Positions 17,847-26,470 of a stretch of 64,000 nt of DNA are shown in pieces. This stretch comes from Candidatus Accumulibacter cognatus (GTDB lineage: Bacteria; Pseudomonadota; Gammaproteobacteria; Burkholderiales; Rhodocyclaceae). Each line of letters begins with the position of its first letter. Position 1 is the stretch's first letter. The DNA lies in NCBI GenBank assembly GCA_013414765.1, contig CP058708.1, positions 1,855,553 through 1,919,552 on the forward strand, written 5' to 3'. Both the position numbers and the translations under genes were made by a program. Under the pieces are notes generated by a model, which was given only the letters and a program-made list of their open reading frames with translations, did no database searches and was not told the origin of the DNA.

Positions 17847-20063
17847 CTACTCCTGCATCGCGAGCAGTTCCTTGTCGGCGTAGCTCAGGCGCAATGCCAG
17901 CACTTGGGCAATGGCCTGCATCAAGTGAAAGGCGAGCCGTCGGTGCTCTTCGCACAGTTTCTCGAAGCTCTCCCGGTGCAACACGTAGAGTTCGGTATCC
18001 TCCATGGCCGTTGCATCGGCGCTGAAGCTGACCGCCCGAGTGACGAAGGACAGGCCGCCAACAAAATCGCCACGCCCATAGGTCAGGCGGTGGCGGCTGC
18101 TGCTCGTCCCGGGAACGGGCGTGGTGATGCGCACGGCACCCTTGCGTATGAGAAACAAACGATCCGCCGCATCGCCGGTAGAGAACACCTTCTCGTTCTT
18201 GGCCACCGAACAACGTTCGAGGCACTCGACAAGCGCGATCAGTGAATCTTCCTTGGAGTCCTTGAAGATTTCCATTTCATAGATCTCGAGCGGCGGCACC
18301 TCGGCAACCTGCATCAAGTTCTCCGCGAGAACCTGATCTTCAACCCATTCGACCGCATCGTCGAGTTCTCCGAATATCTTGACATGATCGGTATTGGTCG
18401 TGAGTTCCATCTGTTCAAACAGTTCGGCAAGGTTCTTTCCGTTGGGCAGGGTATGCGTCAAGCCGCTGAAGACCAGGAAAGCCTCACGTTCAATCAATGA
18501 GTCCCTGATCTGACTCAGGAGATGCACCGCCGTGACGTCAACCGACTGGACACGGCGCATGTCGAGCACGATGTAGTTGCGCTTGCTCAATTCAGGCTCG
18601 AGGGCAGTGTAAAGCTGGTCCTTGGTGCCGAAAAACAGGCTGCCCTGCAGTTCCAGGATGGTGGTCCGGTCTCCGCGCTGTTCGAGCAGGTCCATCTCTT
18701 GTCCCAGACGCACCCGCTTCGAGAAACGTTCTCTACCACTGGCCTTGCGGCGAATGACCGTGCTCATCAACTGCTCGCGAATGAACAGGAACATCGCCAG
18801 GGCAATGCCCACCGCTGACGCTGCGATCAGGCTGTAGGCGAGCGCCACGGCTACCACGGCCATGATCACCGCGAAGTCAAGCATCGTCCACGAGGATTCG
18901 AGCAGGTGGAGGCTCTTGATGTCGATCATCCTGATCCCCACGACAATCAGAATGCTCGCCAGGGCAGCGACCGGTATCCAGGCAATGAACGCTCCCAGGG
19001 CGAGAAACGCGAGCAGCGCCAGTACGCCTTCAACGACTCCGGAGATGCGTGTCTGACCGCCACTCGCAAGATTGACCAGGGTCGCGCCCATTTGTCCTGC
19101 CCCTGGCATTCCGCCGATACAGGCCGAGCCGACATTGCCGAGACCTTGCGCGATCAGTTCGCGGTTGGAATCGTGGCGACTGCGCGTGAGTGCATCGAGC
19201 ACGACGGCCGTCTTGAGCGTATCGATGGACAGCAACACGGCCAGCGTCAGTGCAGTCCCCATGAGAGAAGCGATCTGGCCGAGCTTGAGTTCGCCGATGT
19301 CCCGCCAACGTCCGGTAACCGCCTCAAGCATGCCAGCAGCGGAACCGCCAAGTGGCCCGATGATCAGTTTGTTGCCTTCAAGGACCAGCATCGACTCGTC
19401 CACGAAGAGTGCCAATCCGAAATAGCTGAGCACTCCAGCCAGCAGGCCGAGGATGGCTGCGGGTATAACGCGGGTAAGCAAAGGCGCTCCAAGCATCACA
19501 GTTGCCGTGACGCCGCCGATCAGTACGCTCTGCCATTGCCATGTCTGCGGTGAGGTCAGCGTCCGCCACAAGGACTGGTTGCCGAACACGCCGAGGAATT
19601 TTGGAATCTGGCTGCCAATGATGATCAGGCCCACCCCGGTCAGGTAGCCACTGACCACCGGAAACGGAATGTATTTGATTAGGCTGCCGATCCGCATCAA
19701 GCCCAGAAGAAGCTGAATCAGTCCGGCCACCAGGCCGAGGGCAGTGAGCCGCAGCACGATGAACGCCGGGTCTACGTCCTGTTGGACGAGTTCGATGGCA
19801 AACGCCGAGAGTACCGCTGCTGCGGGTGCACACGGCGCCGTGATCAGTCGATTGGTGCCTCCCAGACTCGGCGCCACCAGGCCGAGGGCGGCCGCTCCGA
19901 GAATCCCTGCGAGTGCGCCCAAACCGGCATAAGCTGGACCAATCGAGGCATAAATGGTGACGCCAAAAGCGATCGCCGATGGCAGGGCGACGAGCATCGC
20001 CGCGAGGCCTCCCCAGAAATCGCCGACCAGCTTGTCATTCTTGAAACTCATTGCCAGATCCAT
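17847..20063 (-). CDS. SulP anion transporter with STAS and cyclic nucleotide-binding domains
   Basis: A 738-aa three-part protein. Residues 1-430 are a SulP/SLC26 membrane domain with the motif NRLITAPCAPAAAVLSAFA and many helices. Residues about 455-565 form a STAS domain (TTILELQGSLFFGTK, IVLDMRRVQSVDVTAVHLL). Residues about 615-735 form a CRP-type cyclic nucleotide-binding or sensor domain (EKVFSTGDAADRLFLIRKGAV, YGRGDFVGGLSFV). It probably moves sulfate, bicarbonate or a related anion; the fused sensor implies gating by a small ligand. ATG 20063 follows GGAGGG at about 8 nt. It stands alone. Confidence 0.88.
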   Translation of the reverse strand: MDLAMSFKNDKLVGDFWGGLAAMLVALPSAIAFGVTIYASIGPAYAGLGALAGILGAAALGLVAPSLGGTNRLITAPCAPAAAVLSAFAIELVQQDVDPAFIVLRLTALGLVAGLIQLLLGLMRIGSLIKYIPFPVVSGYLTGVGLIIIGSQIPKFLGVFGNQSLWRTLTSPQTWQWQSVLIGGVTATVMLGAPLLTRVIPAAILGLLAGVLSYFGLALFVDESMLVLEGNKLIIGPLGGSAAGMLEAVTGRWRDIGELKLGQIASLMGTALTLAVLLSIDTLKTAVVLDALTRSRHDSNRELIAQGLGNVGSACIGGMPGAGQMGATLVNLASGGQTRISGVVEGVLALLAFLALGAFIAWIPVAALASILIVVGIRMIDIKSLHLLESSWTMLDFAVIMAVVAVALAYSLIAASAVGIALAMFLFIREQLMSTVIRRKASGRERFSKRVRLGQEMDLLEQRGDRTTILELQGSLFFGTKDQLYTALEPELSKRNYIVLDMRRVQSVDVTAVHLLSQIRDSLIEREAFLVFSGLTHTLPNGKNLAELFEQMELTTNTDHVKIFGELDDAVEWVEDQVLAENLMQVAEVPPLEIYEMEIFKDSKEDSLIALVECLERCSVAKNEKVFSTGDAADRLFLIRKGAVRITTPVPGTSSSRHRLTYGRGDFVGGLSFVTRAVSFSADATAMEDTELYVLHRESFEKLCEEHRRLAFHLMQAIAQVLALRLSYADKELLAMQE

Positions 20064-20463
20064 GGTACAGGCCCTCCATTCAGACTCTTGCTATCAAAAA
20101 AACCTCTTTCCGATACCCTCCCTTGTTCAAGCACAAGCGACAAATGACCAGGCATTTCGCCTAGCAAATTACGATCGTATCACGGTGTCACCGGCGGATC
20201 AGGTTTTTGACGCCAGAGCGGGCGATGACTGGAACTGATCGCAGTCATCAGTGGATGGTAGCCAGCGATCGTCAGACGGATCCGGGCAAGCGGTCAGTAT
20301 TTTGATTCTTCGATGGAACGTTCGGGCAGAGAGCCGACGAATGTTATCGTCGCCCAGTGTGCTTGCCGGAAGATAGAGAGACCAGAGAAACGTGACGGTG
20401 GGGCTGTCGTCTCGGTGATCGAATGGGCGCGCTGTTCCGCTTCCTCGTTTGTTGCGGTTGCCG
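20064..20463. other. Gene-free stretch between urtE and the SulP gene
   Basis: About 400 bp. It contains the upstream region of the leftward SulP gene (GGAGGG before its ATG) and the untranslated end of the urt operon. I see no convincing gene, terminator hairpin or repeat. Confidence 0.5.
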
Positions 20464-21156
20464 CTAAACCGCCAGCGCCGCCAGGACCCCGTCCTTATCC
20501 ATGTCTTCGCCGCGTCCGCGCATGATGATCTCGCCTCGTTCCATGACCAGATATTGATCCGCCAGCGAGCGGGCAAAATCATAGTACTGCTCGACAAGCA
20601 GAATCGCCATTTCGCCGCTGGCGGCGAGTGAGCGTACGGCGCGCTCGATGTCCTTGATAATCGATGGCTGGATGCCTTCGGTGGGCTCGTCGAGAATCAG
20701 CAGTTTCGGCGCCATCGCCAGCGCGCGCCCAATCGCGAGTTGCTGCTGCTGCCCACCCGAGAGGTCACCACCGCGTCGGCGCAGCATCTGCCGCAATACC
20801 GGGAACATTTCGAAGATGCGCTCAGGAATCGGCGTGCGGCCTGGACAGATGGCGAGTCCCATCAGCAGATTCTCCTGTACCGTCAGACGCGGAAAGATCT
20901 CGCGTCCCTGCGGCACGTAGCCGATGCCGGCCTTGACGCGCTGGTGCGAGGCGGCGCGGGTGAGGTCGTGGCCGGCGAACTCGATACGCCCGCTCTTCGC
21001 CGGCAGCAAGCCCATCAACGACTTCAGCAGCGTTGATTTGCCAACGCCGTTGCGCCCGAGAATCGCCGTCACCTTGCCGGCTTCGGCAGTGAAACTGAGG
21101 TTGCGGAGGATGTGGCTGCCGCCGTAGTACTGATTCAGATTGTCTACATTTAACAT
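20464..21156 (-). CDS. urtE: Urea ABC transporter ATP-binding protein UrtE
   Basis: A 230-aa ABC ATPase of the branched-chain amino acid/urea class. Walker A ILGRNGVGKSTLLKSLMG, signature GGDLSGGQQQQLAIGRAL and Walker B PKLLILDEPTEGIQPSI are intact. It energises urea import together with UrtD. ATG 21156 gives the usual length; a longer open frame to 21186 is unlikely to be used. It is the last gene of the leftward urtABCDE operon, 7 nt after urtD. Confidence 0.95.
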   Translation of the reverse strand: MLNVDNLNQYYGGSHILRNLSFTAEAGKVTAILGRNGVGKSTLLKSLMGLLPAKSGRIEFAGHDLTRAASHQRVKAGIGYVPQGREIFPRLTVQENLLMGLAICPGRTPIPERIFEMFPVLRQMLRRRGGDLSGGQQQQLAIGRALAMAPKLLILDEPTEGIQPSIIKDIERAVRSLAASGEMAILLVEQYYDFARSLADQYLVMERGEIIMRGRGEDMDKDGVLAALAV

Positions 21157-21163
21157 GGTGGTT

Positions 21164-22006
21164 CTAACGCCCCAGGTAGACTTCAATCACGCGCGCATCG
21201 GACTGGACTTCCTCGAGGGTTCCCTCGGCAAGGACGCTGCCTTCGTGCAGGACGGTGACCTTGCTGCCGAGCTGCTTGACGAAAGCCATGTCGTGCTCGA
21301 CGACGACCAGTGAATGCTTGCCGGCGAGCGACAGGAAGAGTTCGCCGGTACGTTCGGTTTCCTCATCGGTCATGCCGGCGACCGGTTCGTCGAGCAACAG
21401 CAGCTTCGGTTCCTGCATCAGCAGCATGCCGATCTCCAGCCACTGTTTCTGGCCGTGCGACAGCAGACCGGCCAGCCGGTCTGCCTGGGCATCGAGACGA
21501 ATCAACTGCAGCGTTTCTGCGATCCAGTCGCCGGCCGCCGAATCGAGCTGTGCAAAAAGGCTCCGCCAGACGCGCTTGTCGGTCTTCATCGCCAGTTCGA
21601 GATTCTCGAAGACCGTGTGATTCTCGAAAATCGTCGGCTTCTGGAACTTACGGCCGATCCCGACATGCGCAATCTCGGGTTCGGAGAGACGCGCCAGATC
21701 AATCGTCTGACCAAAGAAGACACTTCCTTCGTCGGGCCGCGTCTTGCCGGTGATCACGTCCATCATCGTAGTCTTGCCTGCGCCGTTGGGCCCGATGATG
21801 CAGCGCAGCTCGCCGGCGTCGATTGCCAGTGACAGCTTGTTCAGCGCCCGGAAACCGTCGAAGCTGACCGTGATGTCTTCGAGATATAGGATGACCTTGT
21901 GCGACAGGTCGAGTTCACCCGGTTTGAGCAGGTGTCCGAGTTCGGCGGTGCCGCTGTCCCAGTCGGGGTTGTCATGATTGTTCAACTGGAGATCAATGGC
22001 GTTCAT
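21164..22006 (-). CDS. urtD: Urea ABC transporter ATP-binding protein UrtD
   Basis: A 280-aa ABC ATPase with Walker A CIIGPNGAGKTTMMDVITG, signature AGLLSHGQKQWLEIGMLL (the LSHGQ variant usual for UrtD) and Walker B PKLLLLDEPVAGMTDEE. A roughly 35-residue N-terminal extension precedes the nucleotide-binding domain. Its start overlaps the end of urtC by 4 nt, indicating coupled translation. Confidence 0.95.
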   Translation of the reverse strand: MNAIDLQLNNHDNPDWDSGTAELGHLLKPGELDLSHKVILYLEDITVSFDGFRALNKLSLAIDAGELRCIIGPNGAGKTTMMDVITGKTRPDEGSVFFGQTIDLARLSEPEIAHVGIGRKFQKPTIFENHTVFENLELAMKTDKRVWRSLFAQLDSAAGDWIAETLQLIRLDAQADRLAGLLSHGQKQWLEIGMLLMQEPKLLLLDEPVAGMTDEETERTGELFLSLAGKHSLVVVEHDMAFVKQLGSKVTVLHEGSVLAEGTLEEVQSDARVIEVYLGR

Positions 22007-23166
22007 GCCTGGACTCCTTTTGCTGCCGGTGCCAGGGGATGGCTATCACGCTTCATCCCGGCGCGCAGTTTCCGGCACAGGCCGACGATGCCCTGGGGGA
22101 GATACAGTGTCGCGACGATGAACAGGGTGCCGAGAAAGAACAGCCAGTATTCGGGAAAGCTCACTGTAAACCAGCTCTTCGCGAGATTGACGATGAACGC
22201 GCCGATCACCGGACCGATCAGTGTCCCGCGCCCGCCGACGGCGACCCATATGGCGATTTCGATCGAATTGGCGACCGACATTTCGGACGGGTTGATGATT
22301 CCCACCTGCGGCACATACAGCGCACCGGCAACGGCGCACAACACCGCCGACAAGGTCCACACGAAAAGCTTGTACCACAGCGGGTTGTAGCCGATGAACA
22401 TCACCCGCGATTCAGCGTCGCGGATTGCCGTCAGGATGCGGCCGTATTTCGAAGTCACCAGGGTACGGGCGAGCAGCAAGGTGCCGAGCAACGCCAGCGC
22501 TGAAAGGCCGAAGAGGACGACGCGCGTCTCGGGGGCAGTGATCGAGTAGCCCAGGATGCGCTTGAAGTCGGTGAAACCGTTGTTGCCGCCGAAACCGGTT
22601 TCATTGCGAAAGAAGAGCAGCATCGCCGCATAGGTCAGGGCCTGGGTGATGATCGAGAAATAGACGCCCTTGATGCGTGAACGGAAAGCAAAGTAACCGA
22701 ACACGAAAGCGATCAGTGCCGGCACCACGAGTACCAGCAGCGCTACCCACAAGAAGCTGTCGCTACCGACCCAGAACCACGGCAATTCTTTCCAGTCGAG
22801 AAAGACCATGAAATCCGGCAGGTCGCTCTGGTAACTGCCGTCACGGCCGATCTGGCGCATCAGGTACATCCCGAAGGCGTAGCCGCCGAGCGCAAAGAAC
22901 AGGCCGTGCCCGAGCGAGAGGATGCCGCCGTACCCCCAGATCAGATCCATGGCCACGGCGACGATCGCGTAGCAGAGAATCTTGCCGATCAGGGTGATGA
23001 AGTAGGTCGACAGATGCAGCGGATGGTCGGGTGGCAGCGCGAGGTGCATGATCGGAACGGCAAGCAGCGCGAACGCTGCGAACAACCCCGCCATCTGCCA
23101 GCTGCGCGCGTCGAAGCTCTGACCTATGCGGACGATCAAAGGGGTTCGTGCAGGCGAAGGGCGCAT
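22003..23166 (-). CDS. urtC: Urea ABC transporter permease UrtC
   Basis: A 387-aa LivM-type permease with about ten hydrophobic helices. Typical segments include DLIWGYGGILSLGHGLFFALGGYAFGMYL split over two helices, the FRSRIKGVYFSIITQALTY region and VAVGGRGTLIGPVIGAF. It forms the membrane channel with UrtB. Spacing to urtB is 15 nt, and it overlaps urtD by 4 nt. Confidence 0.95.
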   Translation of the reverse strand: MRPSPARTPLIVRIGQSFDARSWQMAGLFAAFALLAVPIMHLALPPDHPLHLSTYFITLIGKILCYAIVAVAMDLIWGYGGILSLGHGLFFALGGYAFGMYLMRQIGRDGSYQSDLPDFMVFLDWKELPWFWVGSDSFLWVALLVLVVPALIAFVFGYFAFRSRIKGVYFSIITQALTYAAMLLFFRNETGFGGNNGFTDFKRILGYSITAPETRVVLFGLSALALLGTLLLARTLVTSKYGRILTAIRDAESRVMFIGYNPLWYKLFVWTLSAVLCAVAGALYVPQVGIINPSEMSVANSIEIAIWVAVGGRGTLIGPVIGAFIVNLAKSWFTVSFPEYWLFFLGTLFIVATLYLPQGIVGLCRKLRAGMKRDSHPLAPAAKGVQA

Positions 23167-23181
23167 GAAATCTCCCGGACT

Positions 23182-24777
23182 TTAGGATTCGACAAAGCGG
23201 CCCTTGAGGGCGAAAAGCCCCTGCGGACGCTTCTGGATGAAAATGATGATGAACACCAGCACGACGATTTTTGCGACCACTGCCCCCGTCCAGCCCTCGA
23301 GAAACTTGGTGAACACGCCCAGACCCAAGGCTGCCCAGACTGCGCCGGCAAGCTGCCCGACCCCGCCGAGAACGACGACCATGAATGAATCGACGATGTA
23401 GCCCTGCCCCATGTCGGGGCCAACATTGGCAATTTGCGACAGTGCCACGCCGCCGAGTCCAGCGATCCCTGCACCGAGGCCGAAGGCCAGGGTATCGACG
23501 CGCCCGGTCGGCACGCCGACGCAGCCGGCCATGGCACGGTTCTGCGTCACCGCGCGGACGAACATCCCTAGGCGAGAGAGATTGAGAATCGCCCACATCA
23601 CGGCGAGCACGGCAATCGAGAAGCCGACGATGATGATCCGGTTCCAGGGCAGCATCAGGTTGGGCAAGACCTCTATGCCGCCGGCCATCCATACCGGGTT
23701 GGCGACCTCGACGTTCTGCGCGCCGAATAGCGTGCGCGCCACCTGCATCAGAAACAGCGAGATTCCCCAAGTGGCGAGTAGTGTCTCCAGTGGGCGGCCA
23801 TAGAGGTGGCGGATGACGATCCGTTCCATGAGGATGCCGACCAGTGCTGCCGATATAAAGCCGACCGGGATTGCCGCCAGCAGATACCAGTCGAGCAGCC
23901 CCGGCAGATGGGCTCGAAATACGCTCTGCATCACCCATGCCGAATAGGCGCCGACCATCAGCAGTTCGCCATGTGCCATGTTGATGACACCCATGACGCC
24001 GTAGGTGATCGCCAGGCCAAGGGCGGCGAGCAGGAGGATCGAGCCGAGCGACAGGCCAGTGAAAGCGCGGCCGAGATTGTCAGCCCAAGCCAGCCGCTGC
24101 TCTATCGAACGGATCGATGTCCCCGCCGCGGCGCGCACTGCGCTGTCGGGCTCGATCCAGGCGTCGCCGCGCTTTTCGGTCAGCGGCAGCAGCATTTGCC
24201 GGACGTTGGGGTCGCTGCTTTCGCCGAGGATACGGACAGCGGCAAGTCGCACCTCAGCCTCGGTCGAACCGAGGCTGGCTTGCGCATGCGCCAATTGCAG
24301 GCGGGTCCTGATCTCGGGGTCGGTTTCGATGGCCAGCGCCCTGTCGAGCAGCGGCAGCATTTTGGCGTCTGCGCTCAATGTCAGCTCCTGGGCAGCTTGC
24401 CAGCGCATTGCGCGTTCGTTCGAGAACAGCCGCAGCGCGGCGAGGGCGCCCGACAGCTCACGGCGCACGCGGTTGTTGATGCCGATCGTCTCGGTCGCCG
24501 CAGGTGTCGGCTTGATTTCGGTGTGGCTGGCTGCGTCGAGGACACGCGCGCCGTCGACGATCACCACCCGCTCGCCGGCCAGCGCCAGCGAGTCGTCGGC
24601 CAGTGCCTTGAGGACGGGCAGCGCTTCGTCGGGTGCTGCTTGCGCCAGCGCGGCAATCGCGGCGATCTTGGTCTCCGAGTCTTCGGACGCGAGTGGCTTG
24701 AGCAGAGTCGGGTCAATCGCCGCCAGGCAAGCCGTATTCAACAGCCATCCGCAAAGCAGTAATCCAGTGGTGCGCAT
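23182..24777 (-). CDS. urtB: Urea ABC transporter permease UrtB
   Basis: A 531-aa permease. After a signal-like start (TTGLLLCGWLLNTACLAA) comes a soluble region to about residue 240 containing HEAT-like helices (KIAAIAALAQAAPDEALPVL, RLAAVRILGESSDPNVRQ). The C-terminal half is a LivH-type permease (ALGLAITYGVMGVINMAHG, LVGILMERIVIRHLYGR, VVLGGVGQLAGAVWAALG). The periplasmic extension is usual in long UrtB proteins. It lies 84 nt after urtA, across two tandem hairpins. Confidence 0.95.
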   Translation of the reverse strand: MRTTGLLLCGWLLNTACLAAIDPTLLKPLASEDSETKIAAIAALAQAAPDEALPVLKALADDSLALAGERVVIVDGARVLDAASHTEIKPTPAATETIGINNRVRRELSGALAALRLFSNERAMRWQAAQELTLSADAKMLPLLDRALAIETDPEIRTRLQLAHAQASLGSTEAEVRLAAVRILGESSDPNVRQMLLPLTEKRGDAWIEPDSAVRAAAGTSIRSIEQRLAWADNLGRAFTGLSLGSILLLAALGLAITYGVMGVINMAHGELLMVGAYSAWVMQSVFRAHLPGLLDWYLLAAIPVGFISAALVGILMERIVIRHLYGRPLETLLATWGISLFLMQVARTLFGAQNVEVANPVWMAGGIEVLPNLMLPWNRIIIVGFSIAVLAVMWAILNLSRLGMFVRAVTQNRAMAGCVGVPTGRVDTLAFGLGAGIAGLGGVALSQIANVGPDMGQGYIVDSFMVVVLGGVGQLAGAVWAALGLGVFTKFLEGWTGAVVAKIVVLVFIIIFIQKRPQGLFALKGRFVES

Positions 24778-24791
24778 GCTTTCTCCTAATC

Positions 24792-24825
24792 CCTCTGCCT
24801 CTTCCGGAGCCGGGAGGGGCAGAGG
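24792..24825 (-). terminator. Stem-loop in urtA-urtB gap, distal
   Basis: Two 16-nt arms (24792-24807 and 24810-24825) pair with two mismatches around a 2-nt loop. There is no T-run. It lies just before urtB and, with the palindrome next to it, is likely to slow polymerase or protect the urtA mRNA end. Confidence 0.5.
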
Positions 24826-24830
24826 AAGCT

Positions 24831-24856
24831 GCGTGAGTCGCGGCCGCGACTCACGC
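24831..24856 (-). terminator. Perfect palindrome directly after urtA
   Basis: A perfect 26-bp palindrome (two 13-nt arms starting GCGTGAGTCGCGG) lies 5 nt beyond the urtA stop codon. No T-run follows. The position after the binding-protein gene suggests partial termination or 3'-end stabilisation, so that UrtA is made in excess of the membrane subunits; this is inference. Confidence 0.55.
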
Positions 24857-24861
24857 GCTGC

Positions 24862-26130
24862 TTACTTGCCTTCCGGCTGATCCTTCTTCTTGTCGTTACC
24901 CGGAATGTACGGGCTCCACGGTGCAGCCTTGATCGGACCAGGAGTCTTCCAGACGACATTGAATTGCCCGTCGGCCTTGATTTCACCGATGAATACAGGC
25001 TTGTGCAGATGGTGGTTCTTCTCGTCCATCTTGATTGTGAAACCGGACGGCGCCTTGAAGGTCTGCCCCGCCATCGCCGCGATCACCTTGTCGACGTCGG
25101 TAGACTTGGCCTTCTCGACCGCCTGCTTCCACATATAGACTCCGATATAGGTCGCTTCCATCGGGTCGTTGGTCACCGCCTTGTCGGCGTTGGGCAGCTT
25201 CTGCTTGACCGCCCAAGCGCGGTACAGCTTGGTGAACTTGTCGTTCTCGGGGTTCTTCAAGGACATGAAGTAGTTCCACGACGCCAGGTGCCCGACCAGC
25301 GGCTTGGTATCGACGCCGCGCAGTTCCTCTTCGCCGACCGAGAAGGCGACCACCGGCACTTCGGTGGCCTTCAGGCCAGCATTGCCGAGTTCCTTGTAGA
25401 ACGGCACGTTGGAGTCGCCGTTGATGGTCGAGACCACCGCCGTCTTCTTGCCTTCGCTGGAGAACTTCTTGATCTTGGCGATGATCGTCTGGTAGTCGCT
25501 ATGACCGAAAGGCGTGTACTCTTCCATGATGTCGGCATCGGCGACGCCCTTCGACTTGAGGAAGGCGCGCAGAATCTTGTTGGTGGTGCGCGGATAGACG
25601 TAGTCGGTGCCGAGCAGGACAAAGCGCTTGGCTTCACCGCCGTCCTTGCTCATCAGATACTCGACCGCCGGAATCGCCTGCTGGTTTGGCGCAGCGCCAG
25701 TGTAGAAGACGTTGTACTCGAGTTCCTCGCCTTCGTACTGCACCGGATAGAACAGCAGACCGTTGAGTTCCTTGTAGACTGGCAGCACCGACTTGCGTGA
25801 CACCGAGGTCCAGCAGCCAAAAGTGACCGCGACCTTGTCCTTGCTCAGCAACTGGCGTGCCTTCTCGGCGAACAGCGGCCAGTTCGAGGCCGGGTCGACA
25901 ACCACCGGTTCGAGTTTCTTGCCAAGCACGCCACCCTTGCTGTTGATCTCGTCGATGGCCATCAGGACAGTCTCCTTGAGCGCCGTCTCGGAAATGGCCA
26001 TTGTCCCAGAAAGGGAATGTAGAACCCCGACCTTGATCGTCTCCGCAGCCAGTGCGCTGACCGAGGTGAGTCCGAAAGCGGTGGTGATGGCGGCGGCTGA
26101 AAGCGTCTTCATGAAATTACGACGTAGCAT
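24862..26130 (-). CDS. urtA: Urea ABC transporter substrate-binding protein UrtA
   Basis: A 422-aa periplasmic binding protein of the Peripla_BP_5 type. The N-terminus LRRNFMKTLSAAAITTAFG has a twin-arginine-like motif followed by a hydrophobic segment and an Ala-x-Ala cleavage region (SALAAETIK). The body shows TIKVGVLHSLSGTMAISE and a ligand-binding stretch NVFYTGAAPNQQAIPAVEYL, as in known UrtA proteins. ATG 26130 is preceded by GAGGAG. It is the first gene of the operon and sits behind a sigma-54-type promoter. Confidence 0.95.
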   Translation of the reverse strand: MLRRNFMKTLSAAAITTAFGLTSVSALAAETIKVGVLHSLSGTMAISETALKETVLMAIDEINSKGGVLGKKLEPVVVDPASNWPLFAEKARQLLSKDKVAVTFGCWTSVSRKSVLPVYKELNGLLFYPVQYEGEELEYNVFYTGAAPNQQAIPAVEYLMSKDGGEAKRFVLLGTDYVYPRTTNKILRAFLKSKGVADADIMEEYTPFGHSDYQTIIAKIKKFSSEGKKTAVVSTINGDSNVPFYKELGNAGLKATEVPVVAFSVGEEELRGVDTKPLVGHLASWNYFMSLKNPENDKFTKLYRAWAVKQKLPNADKAVTNDPMEATYIGVYMWKQAVEKAKSTDVDKVIAAMAGQTFKAPSGFTIKMDEKNHHLHKPVFIGEIKADGQFNVVWKTPGPIKAAPWSPYIPGNDKKKDQPEGK

Positions 26131-26195
26131 CTGTTTTGGCTCCTCGAAGGTTAAGAACTGGGAAGAAAGGAAGAAATCTTCCTGTCCGGATAACA

Positions 26196-26212
26196 AAGCA
26201 ACCACCATGCCA
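26196..26212 (-). promoter_or_regulatory. Sigma-54 (RpoN) promoter of urtABCDE
   Basis: On the reverse strand the sequence reads TGGCAT-N5-TTGCTT, one base off the -24/-12 consensus TGGCAC-N5-TTGCW, with the required GG and GC exactly 10 nt apart. Transcription would begin near 26186, leaving a leader of about 56 nt to the urtA ATG. Confidence 0.7.
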
Positions 26213-26285
26213 GACCTTCACGGAAACTAATGGATGCTAGCAGAGGGATGACTGGGTGTCCTTGCCCGGTCTGGTAGCTGAATCG

Positions 26286-26302
26286 CGCACCATAATGGTG
26301 CG
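26286..26302. promoter_or_regulatory. NtrC-type enhancer site upstream of urtA
   Basis: CGCACCATAATGGTGCG is a perfect 17-bp palindrome matching the NtrC site pattern GCAC-N7-GTGC. Its centre is about 108 bp upstream of the predicted sigma-54 start. A weaker half-conserved copy (GGGCACCAGGATGAGAC) lies at 26315-26331, about 29 bp further, on the same helical face. The arrangement resembles paired NtrC sites at nitrogen-regulated promoters. Confidence 0.65.
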
Positions 26303-26470
26303 TAGCCCCAAAACGGGCACCAGGATGAGACAATTGGAGGCCAGAGGGAACTGACGGCGCCAGGATTGGGACCGGCGACGGCAAACTCTCGGTGTTCATC
26401 GTTGGCTGCCTCTGGGCGATTCTCTTTGCCAGGGAGATCATCCTTTTCAATCGTAGCTGGAGAAGCAGAC

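Larger units (their letters stand above)
26131..26470. other. Divergent control region between urtA and glycerate kinase
   Basis: This 340-bp gap holds the urtA Shine-Dalgarno, the sigma-54-type promoter and the NtrC-type sites described separately. On the right it holds the GGAG ribosome-binding site of the glycerate kinase gene. Nothing coding is seen. Confidence 0.6.
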
